A stretch of 17,752 nt of DNA from JAUWOY01 sp034431315 (lineage in GTDB: Bacteria > Chloroflexota > Anaerolineae > VGOG01). The stretch covers positions 1 through 17,752 of the forward strand of contig DAOUDK010000086.1 of NCBI GenBank assembly GCA_034431315.1, read 5' to 3'. The notes beneath the pieces are model-generated. The model did no database searches. It saw only the letters and a program-made list of their open reading frames with translations, and was not told the DNA's origin. Each line of letters opens with the position of its first letter. Position 1 is the first letter of the stretch. Shown in pieces: positions 1 to 6,011 of the stretch. The position numbers and the translations under genes were made by a program.

Positions 1-143
1 TGGTGTCATGGCTATCCTTCAAAATCAAGATGTTATGCCACATTGTCATGCGGCGGTTACCACCATGATTATACTTCCCAATCTTGGATTTGGTCAAATT
101 TTTAAGCGAACCGAAAGTAATGGAAAGCCTAATGATCTAATAT
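1..143. other. left-edge region, no recognised gene
   Basis: The frame of ilvC stays open upstream to the window edge, but the residues it would encode here match nothing I recognise and are followed by peptide encoded by heptamer repeats. No convincing end of an upstream ilvB/ilvN/ilvD gene and no good promoter is visible. It is best read as a spacer inside, or at the head of, a longer operon. Confidence 0.4.
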
Positions 144-196
144 CCAACTTCCAACTTCCAATTTCCAATTTCCAACTTCCAACTTCCAACTTCCAG
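144..196. repeat. heptamer tandem repeat (CCAACTT/CCAATTT) before ilvC
   Basis: Seven consecutive 7-nt units occupy 144-192: CCAACTT twice, CCAATTT twice, CCAACTT three times, then CCAG. The array ends just before the ilvC Shine-Dalgarno sequence at 199-205. Because 7 is not a multiple of 3, it reads as a 7-residue periodic peptide in every frame, which makes the ilvC frame appear to extend upstream. The same unit recurs before leuB. Confidence 0.9.
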
Positions 197-211
197 ACAA
201 GGAGGATACAA

Positions 212-1267
212 ATGGCCAAGATTGATTTTGGAGGGACGGTGGAAGAGGTCGTCATGAGAGACGAGTTTCCACTGGAAAAAGCTCGTGAAGTTCTGAGCGA
301 TGAGGTTGTCGCCGTCCTGGGTTATGGGGTGCAGGGGCCGGCCCAAGCTCTTAACATGAAAGAGAACGGCATCAACGTCATCGTAGGGCAATGGCCCGGT
401 GACACGGCTTACTGGGAAAAGGCCCTGCGCGACGGCTGGGAACCCGGCAAGACGCTCTTCTCTCTCGAAGAAGCCGCGGAAAGAGGCACCATTGTTCAGT
501 ACCTGGTCTCTGATGCTGCTCAGATGATGACCTGGCCCCAGATAAAGCCCCACCTGAAAGAGGGCGATGCGCTGTACTTCTCTCACGGGTTCTCGATAGT
601 GTACGGCGATCAGACAGGCGTCGTTCCCCCTGAGTTTGTGGACGTCATCATGGTGGCGCCCAAGGGGTCGGGGGTCAGCGTGCGGGCCAATTTTCTGGCC
701 GGCAGCGGCATCAACAGCAGTTACGCTGTGCATCAGGACTACACGGGCCGCGCCCTGGAGCGAACCCTGGCCCTCGGCATCGCCATTGGTTCGGGCTACC
801 TTTTCCCCACCACCTTTGAGAAAGAAGTACACAGCGACCTCACGGGGGAAAGAGGGGTGTTGATGGGCGCACTCGCCGGCATCATGGAAGCTCAGTATGC
901 CACCCTCCGCAAGAACGGGCATAGCCCAAGCGAGGCGTTCAACGAGACCGTCGAGGAACTGACCCAGAGCCTGATCCGGCTGGTTGACCAGAATGGCATG
1001 GATTGGATGTACGAGAATTGCAGCGCCACGGCGCGGCGCGGCGCACTCGACTGGCGCCACAGGTTCCGAGAGGCAGTCATGCCGGTGTTCGAGGAACTGT
1101 ACGCCAGTGTTGTCGCCGGTGAACAAACGCGGATCGTCCTCGCAGCCAACAGTGCGCCCGACTACAAAGAGAAGTTGGACGCGGAACTGCGTGAGATGCG
1201 GGAATCGGAGATGTGGCGAGCGGGCGCTGCCGTTCGCGCCCTTCGGCCAGAGAATTGGGGGAAATGA
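212..1267 (+). CDS. ilvC: ketol-acid reductoisomerase (fungal/Bacteroidetes-like type)
   Basis: It converts 2-acetolactate or 2-aceto-2-hydroxybutyrate to the dihydroxy acid in Val/Ile/Leu synthesis. The 351-aa product starts at ATG 212, seven bases after AAGGAGG (199-205). The frame is open further upstream, but only through repeat DNA. The Rossmann motif GYGVQG is at residues 37-42. Active-site segments SHGFS, APKGSG, GINSSYAV, DLTGERGVLMG, NETVEE and CSATARRGALDW are in order, and the protein ends in LRPEN plus a few residues. These segments resemble yeast Ilv5 and Bacteroidetes enzymes more than the common bacterial class I form. The loop after the second Rossmann strand (residues 59-68, GQWPGDTAYW) lacks the Arg/Lys usually contacting the NADPH 2'-phosphate. 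It is the first gene of the operon in this window; leuA follows after 42 bases. Confidence 0.95.
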   Translation: MAKIDFGGTVEEVVMRDEFPLEKAREVLSDEVVAVLGYGVQGPAQALNMKENGINVIVGQWPGDTAYWEKALRDGWEPGKTLFSLEEAAERGTIVQYLVSDAAQMMTWPQIKPHLKEGDALYFSHGFSIVYGDQTGVVPPEFVDVIMVAPKGSGVSVRANFLAGSGINSSYAVHQDYTGRALERTLALGIAIGSGYLFPTTFEKEVHSDLTGERGVLMGALAGIMEAQYATLRKNGHSPSEAFNETVEELTQSLIRLVDQNGMDWMYENCSATARRGALDWRHRFREAVMPVFEELYASVVAGEQTRIVLAANSAPDYKEKLDAELREMRESEMWRAGAAVRALRPENWGK

Positions 1268-1269
1268 AG

Positions 1270-1297
1270 TTCAAAGCTCAAAGCTCAAAGTTCAAAA
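1270..1297. repeat. heptamer tandem repeat (TTCAAAG/CTCAAAG) between ilvC and leuA
   Basis: Four 7-nt units (TTCAAAG, CTCAAAG, CTCAAAG, TTCAAAA) fill the space between the ilvC stop and the leuA Shine-Dalgarno AAGGAGG (1298-1304). The array is preceded by ATGAAG, the same hexamer that precedes the related array after leuC. Confidence 0.85.
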
Positions 1298-1309
1298 AAG
1301 GAGGATCTC

Positions 1310-2896
1310 ATGGACGAGAGTGGGGTTAGTACTCAAGATACCGTCATGATTTTCGACACTACCCTGCGCGATGGAGAGCAATCACCCGGTGCGGCCCTCA
1401 ACGTAGATGAGAAGGTTGAAATCGCTCACCTGCTGGAACAGATGGGCGTGGACATCATCGAGGCTGGCTTTCCCATCTCCTCGCCGGGCGACTTCAGGGC
1501 CGTACAGCGCATCTCCAGAGAAATTCGCCACTGCGTCATCTGCGGCCTGACCCGGGCCAACCAGAAGGACATTGACGTGGCCGCCGAAGCGTTGCAGGGG
1601 GCGGCGCGACCTCGCATCCACACCGGCCTGGGCGTGTCCGACGTCCACATCGAGTACAAGCTGCGCACCACGCGCCAGAAGGCGCTGGAGCAGGGCGTGG
1701 AGGCGGTCAAGCACGCCAAACGCTTCGTCGAGGACGTGCAGTATTATACCGAAGACGCTGGCCGGGCCGACCCTGAGTACCTCTACCGCGTGCTAGAAGC
1801 GGTGATTGAGGCTGGGGCAACGGTGGTCAACATCCCCGACACCACGGGCTACACAACTCCCCAGGAGTGGGGCGCGCTGATCCGGGGCATCACGGAGAAC
1901 GTGCCCAATATCCACCAGGCAACCATCTCCGTGCACTGCCACAACGATCTGGGGATGGCCACGGCCAACTCGCTGACGGGCATTGCCAACGGCGCTCGCC
2001 AGGTAGAATGCACTATCAACGGCATCGGCGAGCGAGCTGGCAACACCTCGCTAGAGGAAGTGGTGATGGCCCTGCGCACCCGCCGTGACGTCTTCGGCGT
2101 GACCACCGGCATCAACACCCGCCTGCTCTATCCCGCCAGCCGGCTGGTAAGCGATCTGACCAGCATCGTGGTGCAGCCCAACAAGGCCATCGTGGGAGCC
2201 AACGCTTTCGCCCACTCGTCCGGCATCCACCAGGACGGGGTGCTCAAAGAACGCACCACCTACGAGATCATCAACCCGCGCGACGTCGGCGTGCCCGATT
2301 CGGACATCATCCTCTCCGCCCGCTCAGGGCGACACGGCCTGCGCCATCGCCTGGAGCAACTGGGTTACAGCCTGGACGACGAGGCCCAGTTCGAGAAAGT
2401 GTACCACCGCTTCCTGGAGGTGGCCGACAAGAAAAAGACGGTGGACACCCGCGACCTGGAAGCCATCGTGGCCGACGAGGTGCAAGTGTTCTTTGAAGAG
2501 ACCTATCACCTGGAACACGTGCAGGTGTCCTGCGGCGACCACAGCATCCCCACCGCCACCGTTCGCATCCGAGGGCCAAACGACCAGATCTTTTGCGACG
2601 CCGACCACGGCAGCGGGCCGGTGGACGCCGTCTACCGGGCCATCAATCGCGTCATCGGCGAGCCGAACGAGCTCATTGAGTTCTCCATCCAGGCCGTTAC
2701 CGAAGGCATTGATGCCGTGGGCCGGGTGACCATTCGCATCGAGGCCGACGATCCGGTCAGCGAGAACGGCGTGGAGCGGCGGGTTTTCAGCGGTCGCGGT
2801 GCCGACAACGACATCGTGGTGGCCAGCGCCAAAGCCTACATGTTCGCGCTCAATCGGTTGCTGGCCGCTCGACGCGAGGCTGAACTTGGGGGGTAA
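1310..2896 (+). CDS. leuA: 2-isopropylmalate synthase
   Basis: It condenses acetyl-CoA with 2-oxoisovalerate, the committed step of leucine synthesis. The 528-aa length fits full-size bacterial LeuA. The HMGL-like TIM barrel begins with FDTTLRDGEQSPG (catalytic R20, metal ligand D21). The metal-binding HCHNDLG has H209 and H211, and SSGIHQDG carries H307. The C-terminal ~130 residues (about 395-525) match the LeuA allosteric dimer domain, so leucine feedback inhibition is expected. ATG 1310 follows AAGGAGG at 1298-1304. It is distinguished from the paralogous cimA in this operon by the GEQSPG and EAGFP motifs, where CimA has GAQREG and EGGWPG. Confidence 0.96.
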   Translation: MDESGVSTQDTVMIFDTTLRDGEQSPGAALNVDEKVEIAHLLEQMGVDIIEAGFPISSPGDFRAVQRISREIRHCVICGLTRANQKDIDVAAEALQGAARPRIHTGLGVSDVHIEYKLRTTRQKALEQGVEAVKHAKRFVEDVQYYTEDAGRADPEYLYRVLEAVIEAGATVVNIPDTTGYTTPQEWGALIRGITENVPNIHQATISVHCHNDLGMATANSLTGIANGARQVECTINGIGERAGNTSLEEVVMALRTRRDVFGVTTGINTRLLYPASRLVSDLTSIVVQPNKAIVGANAFAHSSGIHQDGVLKERTTYEIINPRDVGVPDSDIILSARSGRHGLRHRLEQLGYSLDDEAQFEKVYHRFLEVADKKKTVDTRDLEAIVADEVQVFFEETYHLEHVQVSCGDHSIPTATVRIRGPNDQIFCDADHGSGPVDAVYRAINRVIGEPNELIEFSIQAVTEGIDAVGRVTIRIEADDPVSENGVERRVFSGRGADNDIVVASAKAYMFALNRLLAARREAELGG

Positions 2897-3123
2897 TGCG
2901 TCAATGGGTTAACAGGTAACGAGTCAACAAGTCCACGCGGTAGTACTACAACGTGACTTTCCTCTTCCACCTGCTACAGAGGGGCGTCCGCGCCCCGGCT
3001 TGGCGGGTCCGGGCCGCACAAAGCAGGGCGAGGACGCCCCTTAATAGCCCCTGGGTCGGATTTTGGCCCAGTTTCAGACAAAGTAACGTTGCAAAGGTAG
3101 AGCGTGAGAACAAGGAGGCGGGG
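2897..3123. other. leuA-pheA spacer
   Basis: This 227-base spacer is the longest inside the operon. It begins with degenerate GTTAAC/GTAAC/GTCAAC units (2907-2931), includes the palindromic decamer GTAGTACTAC at 2940-2949, and holds the strong inverted repeat annotated at 2980-3041. The pheA frame is open back to 2953, but that extension encodes only repeat-derived Arg/Ala-rich sequence. No promoter is obvious. Confidence 0.6.
2980..3041. repeat. 62-nt structured inverted repeat
   Basis: AGGGGCGTCC (2980-2989) pairs perfectly with GGACGCCCCT (3032-3041). After one G/A mismatch, CGCCC (2991-2995) pairs with GGGCG (3026-3030). The loop holds an inner CGGC/GCCG pair (2996-2999 and 3013-3016). 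No T-run follows, so it looks like a REP/BIME-like element or an RNA-processing or attenuating hairpin rather than a classical terminator. Confidence 0.75.
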
Positions 3124-3945
3124 ATGACAACAGTAGCTTTCCAGGGGGAAAACGGGGCTTATTCGCAGGAGGCCGCCCGCCAGTTCTTTGGGGCGGACGT
3201 GGGCACTTTACCTTGCCGAGCGTTTGAAGACATCTTCCGCGCCGTGGAGGAAGGGAAGGCTGACTACGGGATTCTGCCCATAGAGAACTCCATGGCTGGG
3301 TCCATAAATAAAGCCTACGATCTGCTGTTGGACTATGACCTCAAAATTTGGGGTGAGGTGCTGTTGCGGGTGCGCCATTGCCTGCTGGCCAATCCAGGTG
3401 CCAAACTGGAGAACATTCGGCAAGTCCGCTCCCATCCCCAGGCCCTGGCCCAGTGTGAGCGGTTCTTGCTCGATCGGGGGATGGAGGCTGTGCCAACTTA
3501 CGATACGGCCGGCAGTGCCAAAGAACTGGCCGCCGTCCCAGAGGAAGACGTGGCTGCCATCGCCAGCGAATTGGCCGCTCAGGTTTATGGCTTAGAGATT
3601 CTGGCCGCCAACATTGAGGACTACCAGTCCAATTACACTCGATTCTTCATCCTGAGCCATGACGATCCACCCAAAGGGGAACGAAACAAGACCTCATTGG
3701 TCTTCTCATCTCGGCACGTTCCCGGCGCCCTTCACGATTGCCTGGGTGAGTTCGCTCAGCAAGGTATCAATCTGACCAAACTGGAATCGCGCCCCCGACG
3801 CAATAAACCCTGGCACTACGTCTTTTATCTGGACTTCGAGGGACACTGGCAGGACCCAGAGTGTGAAAAAGCCCTGCTTGGCTTGCTGCGTAAAGCGTCT
3901 TTCGTCAAAATCTTGGGATCTTATCCCGCGGCGACGAGTGAGTGA
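3124..3945 (+). CDS. pheA: prephenate dehydratase
   Basis: It converts prephenate to phenylpyruvate in phenylalanine synthesis. The 273-aa protein starts at ATG 3124 after AAGGAGG (3112-3118) and resembles the monofunctional enzyme without a chorismate mutase domain. The periplasmic-binding-protein-like catalytic domain covers about 1-180: VAFQGENGAYS at the start, then ILPIENS, and the essential TRF motif at T172-R173-F174. The ACT regulatory domain covers about 190-270, with ESRP at 221-224 forming the expected phenylalanine-binding motif. Its place between leuA and leuC is unusual. Transcription with the leucine genes would tie phenylalanine supply to branched-chain synthesis. Flanking spacers on both sides carry repeats, which suggests insertion into an older leuA-leuCDB order. 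Confidence 0.95.
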   Translation: MTTVAFQGENGAYSQEAARQFFGADVGTLPCRAFEDIFRAVEEGKADYGILPIENSMAGSINKAYDLLLDYDLKIWGEVLLRVRHCLLANPGAKLENIRQVRSHPQALAQCERFLLDRGMEAVPTYDTAGSAKELAAVPEEDVAAIASELAAQVYGLEILAANIEDYQSNYTRFFILSHDDPPKGERNKTSLVFSSRHVPGALHDCLGEFAQQGINLTKLESRPRRNKPWHYVFYLDFEGHWQDPECEKALLGLLRKASFVKILGSYPAATSE

Positions 3946-3991
3946 GCGGGAAATCATCCCAATGCATTACTCACATCGAGTTTTATGACAA

Positions 3992-4052
3992 GCATCCTGA
4001 GCTTGTCGAAGGATGCGGGTTTGCAAGAGCACACCCTTCGACAGGCTCAGGG
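3992..4052. repeat. inverted pair of CCTTCGACARGCTCAGG repeats before leuC
   Basis: CCTGAGCTTGTCGAAGG (3996-4012) and CCTTCGACAGGCTCAGG (4035-4051) are inverted copies differing at one base, able to form a 17-bp stem with a 22-nt loop. Each also has its own arms: GCATCC/GGATGC around the first, CCCT/AGGG around the second. A third copy sits inside leuC at 4869-4885. This lies in the 144-base pheA-leuC spacer. Confidence 0.85.
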
Positions 4053-4089
4053 CGCTCAGGTAGAGGAAGTTGGAGGAACACAGACTATC

Positions 4090-5442
4090 ATGGACATGAC
4101 AATGGCTGAGAAAATTCTGGCGGCCCACTCAGGCGTCGAGGTCGTAGAGCCGGGACAGTTTGTTGATGTCAAAGTGGACGTGGTGCTGGCTAACGACATC
4201 ACTGCCCCCATCGCCATTCGGGAATTCGAGCGCATCGGCGTGGAGCAGGTCTTTGATCGGGACAAGGTGATCATGGTGCCCGATCACTTCACCCCCAACA
4301 GGGACATCAAATCGGCCGAACAATGCAAGATCGTGCGCGATTTCGCCCGGCGTCAGAACCTGACCCACTACTTTGAAGTGGGCCGGGTGGGCATCGAACA
4401 CGTACTGCTGCCAGAGCAGGGCCTGGTGCTGCCCGGCGATGTGGTCGTCGGAGCGGATTCCCACACCTGCACCTACGGCGCGTTGGGGGCTTTCGCCACC
4501 GGGATGGGATCAACTGACATCGCTGTGGTCATGGCTACCGGCAAGATCTGGATGAAAGTGCCTGAGACCATCAAATTTGTTTACTACGGTCGGCTACCGG
4601 AGTGGGTGGGCGGCAAAGACCTCATCCTTCACACCATCGGGCTTGTCGGCGTGGATGGCGCTCGCTACCAGGCCATGGAGTTCAGCGGCGAGACCGTGGA
4701 TGACCTTTCTATGGCTGGCCGCTTCACCATGGCCAACATGGCCGTTGAGGCTGGAGCCAAGGCCGGGCTGTTCGCCTTCGACGAGAAAACCCGCGCCTAC
4801 GTCGAGCCCCGGGCCCGGCGGCCCTACACCGTTTACGAAAGCGATGCCCCCCCTTCATCCCCCCCAACCCTTCGACAAGCTCAGGACACCGCCTTGGGGG
4901 GGAAAGAGGGGGGGCGCTACGCCCAGGTGATCGAGATAGACGTCTCCAAACTGGAACCTCAAGTAGCCTTCCCCCACCTGCCCAGCAACGTTCGGCCTTT
5001 GAGCGAGGTAGGCGAGGTGCCGATTGACCAGGCGGTCATCGGCTCTTGCACCAACGGGAGGCTGGAGGACCTGCAAGTCGCTGCCCAGGTGCTGAGTGGG
5101 CGGAAAGTGCACCCCTACGTCCGCTGCATCGTCATCCCCGGCACCCAGGCCATCTACCTGGAGGCCCTGCGTCAGGGTCTGGTCGAGACCTTCGTCGAGG
5201 CGGGAGCAGCGGTGAGCACGCCAACCTGCGGCCCCTGCCTGGGCGGACATACGGGGGTGCTGGCCGCCGGCGAGCGGTGTGTCGCGACCACCAACCGCAA
5301 CTTCGTGGGCCGCATGGGTCATCCGGAGAGCGAGGTATACTTGGCCAACCCGGCGGTGGCGGCGGCATCGGCAGTGCTGGGGCGGATCGGCGGCCCGAAT
5401 GAAGTTCAAAGTTCAAAGTCCAAAGCTCAAACTTCTAACTGA
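4090..5442 (+). CDS. leuC: 3-isopropylmalate dehydratase, large subunit
   Basis: With LeuD it isomerises 2- to 3-isopropylmalate, and probably citramalate to methylmalate for the CimA route. ATG 4090 is chosen because upstream residues are repeat-derived. GGAGG at 4072-4076 is 13 bases away, rather far; ATGs at 4096 and 4102 are alternatives. The 450-aa product has aconitase-family features: GADSHTCTYGALGAFATGMG, and [4Fe-4S] ligands C320 (GSCTNG), C380 and C383 (TCGPC). Two oddities inflate the length. An in-frame insertion of about 24 residues (253-276) is encoded by a palindromic repeat. The last ~14 residues are encoded by heptamer repeats. Without them it is about 412 aa, near the usual size of the archaeal/thermophile-type subunit. 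Confidence 0.95.
   Translation: MDMTMAEKILAAHSGVEVVEPGQFVDVKVDVVLANDITAPIAIREFERIGVEQVFDRDKVIMVPDHFTPNRDIKSAEQCKIVRDFARRQNLTHYFEVGRVGIEHVLLPEQGLVLPGDVVVGADSHTCTYGALGAFATGMGSTDIAVVMATGKIWMKVPETIKFVYYGRLPEWVGGKDLILHTIGLVGVDGARYQAMEFSGETVDDLSMAGRFTMANMAVEAGAKAGLFAFDEKTRAYVEPRARRPYTVYESDAPPSSPPTLRQAQDTALGGKEGGRYAQVIEIDVSKLEPQVAFPHLPSNVRPLSEVGEVPIDQAVIGSCTNGRLEDLQVAAQVLSGRKVHPYVRCIVIPGTQAIYLEALRQGLVETFVEAGAAVSTPTCGPCLGGHTGVLAAGERCVATTNRNFVGRMGHPESEVYLANPAVAAASAVLGRIGGPNEVQSSKSKAQTSN
4846..4917. repeat. palindromic repeat inserted in frame within leuC
   Basis: The left arm 4847-4867 (seven C, TTCAT, seven C, AA) pairs with the right arm 4894-4914 (TT, seven G, AAAGA, seven G) at 18 of 21 positions. 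The 26-nt loop contains CCTTCGACAAGCTCAGG (4869-4885), an exact reverse copy of the repeat at 3996-4012. The block encodes about 24 residues between the conserved YESD and YAQVIEID segments of LeuC and keeps the frame. Confidence 0.85.
5405..5439. repeat. heptamer repeat (TTCAAAG-type) encoding the leuC tail
   Basis: Units TTCAAAG, TTCAAAG, TCCAAAG, CTCAAAC and TTCTAAC run up to the leuC stop codon and are translated as its last residues. The leuD Shine-Dalgarno GAGGAG (5441-5446) overlaps that stop. The preceding bases ATGAAG match those before the related array at 1270. Confidence 0.85.
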
Positions 5443-5453
5443 GGAGAACCCCC

Positions 5454-5942
5454 ATGAAACTAACCGGCAAAGTTTGGAAGTATGGGGCAAACGTGGACAC
5501 GGACGCGATCATTCCCGCTCGCTATCTTAACCTTTCGACCCCGGAAGAGCTGGCTGGGCACTGTATGGAAGACATTGACCCAGAGTTCGTTCAGAAAGTG
5601 CAGCCAAGCGACATCATCGTGGCTACTACAAACTTTGGCTGCGGCTCGTCGCGGGAGCACGCGCCGCTGGCCATCAAGGGGGCGGGGGTGAGCTGCGTCA
5701 TCGCCAACACTTTCGCCCGTATTTTCTACCGCAATGCCATCAACATCGGCCTGCCCATCCTGGAATGTCAGGCGGCAGTGGAAGGGACCGACGCGGGACA
5801 AACTCTGGAAGTGGAGCTGGAAACAGGGAGAATCCACAACCTTGACACCGGTCACACCTTCCAGGCCGAACCGTATCCTGAGTTTATGCTGGGCATCATT
5901 CAGGCTGGGGGCCTGATCGAATACACACGAGTTGGAGGTTAG
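5454..5942 (+). CDS. leuD: 3-isopropylmalate dehydratase, small subunit
   Basis: It is the swivel-domain partner of LeuC, needed for substrate recognition. The 162-aa length fits the short archaeal-type LeuD. Visible motifs are GKVWKYGANVDTDAIIPARYL at the start, NFGCGSSREHAP in the middle (substrate-recognition loop), and FARIFYRNAINIGLP. The start ATG 5454 follows GAGGAG by seven bases, and the leuC stop lies 11 bases upstream, so translational coupling is likely. The last residues (VGG) and the stop codon TAG are encoded by the first units of the GTTGGAG repeat, so the repeat has grown into, or defined, the end of the gene. Confidence 0.95.
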   Translation: MKLTGKVWKYGANVDTDAIIPARYLNLSTPEELAGHCMEDIDPEFVQKVQPSDIIVATTNFGCGSSREHAPLAIKGAGVSCVIANTFARIFYRNAINIGLPILECQAAVEGTDAGQTLEVELETGRIHNLDTGHTFQAEPYPEFMLGIIQAGGLIEYTRVGG

Positions 5943-5999
5943 AGGTTGGAGATTGGAGGTTGGAGGTTGGACTTCCAACTTCCAACTTCCAACTTCCAG
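5931..5999 (+). repeat. GTTGGAG/CTTCCAA inverted heptamer arrays forming a hairpin before leuB
   Basis: Direct units GTTGGAG, GTTAGAG, GTTGGAG, ATTGGAG, GTTGGAG, GTTGG (5931-5970) meet inverted units CTTCCAA three times plus CTTCCAG (5972-5999). In RNA, 5955-5970 pairs with 5975-5990 at all 16 positions (two G-U) around the loop ACUU. Pairing continues outward to 5946/5999 with a single A/C mismatch. The stem ends directly against the leuB Shine-Dalgarno GGAGG (6000-6004), so it could affect mRNA stability or leuB translation. Confidence 0.85.
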
Positions 6000-6011
6000 G
6001 GAGGTATAGCT

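Noticed and set aside
43..75. Promoter upstream of ilvC (TTGTCA ... TATACT)
   Set aside because: Spacing is about 21 bases, too long for a sigma-70 promoter, and no other support is seen.
144..192. CRISPR-like array from regular CCAACTT units
   Set aside because: Units are 7 bases with no spacers and no cas genes; this is a simple tandem repeat.
2953..3123. N-terminal extension of prephenate dehydratase
   Set aside because: The extension translates an inverted-repeat element. The family N-terminus (VAFQGENGAYS) starts right after ATG 3124, which has an ideal ribosome site.
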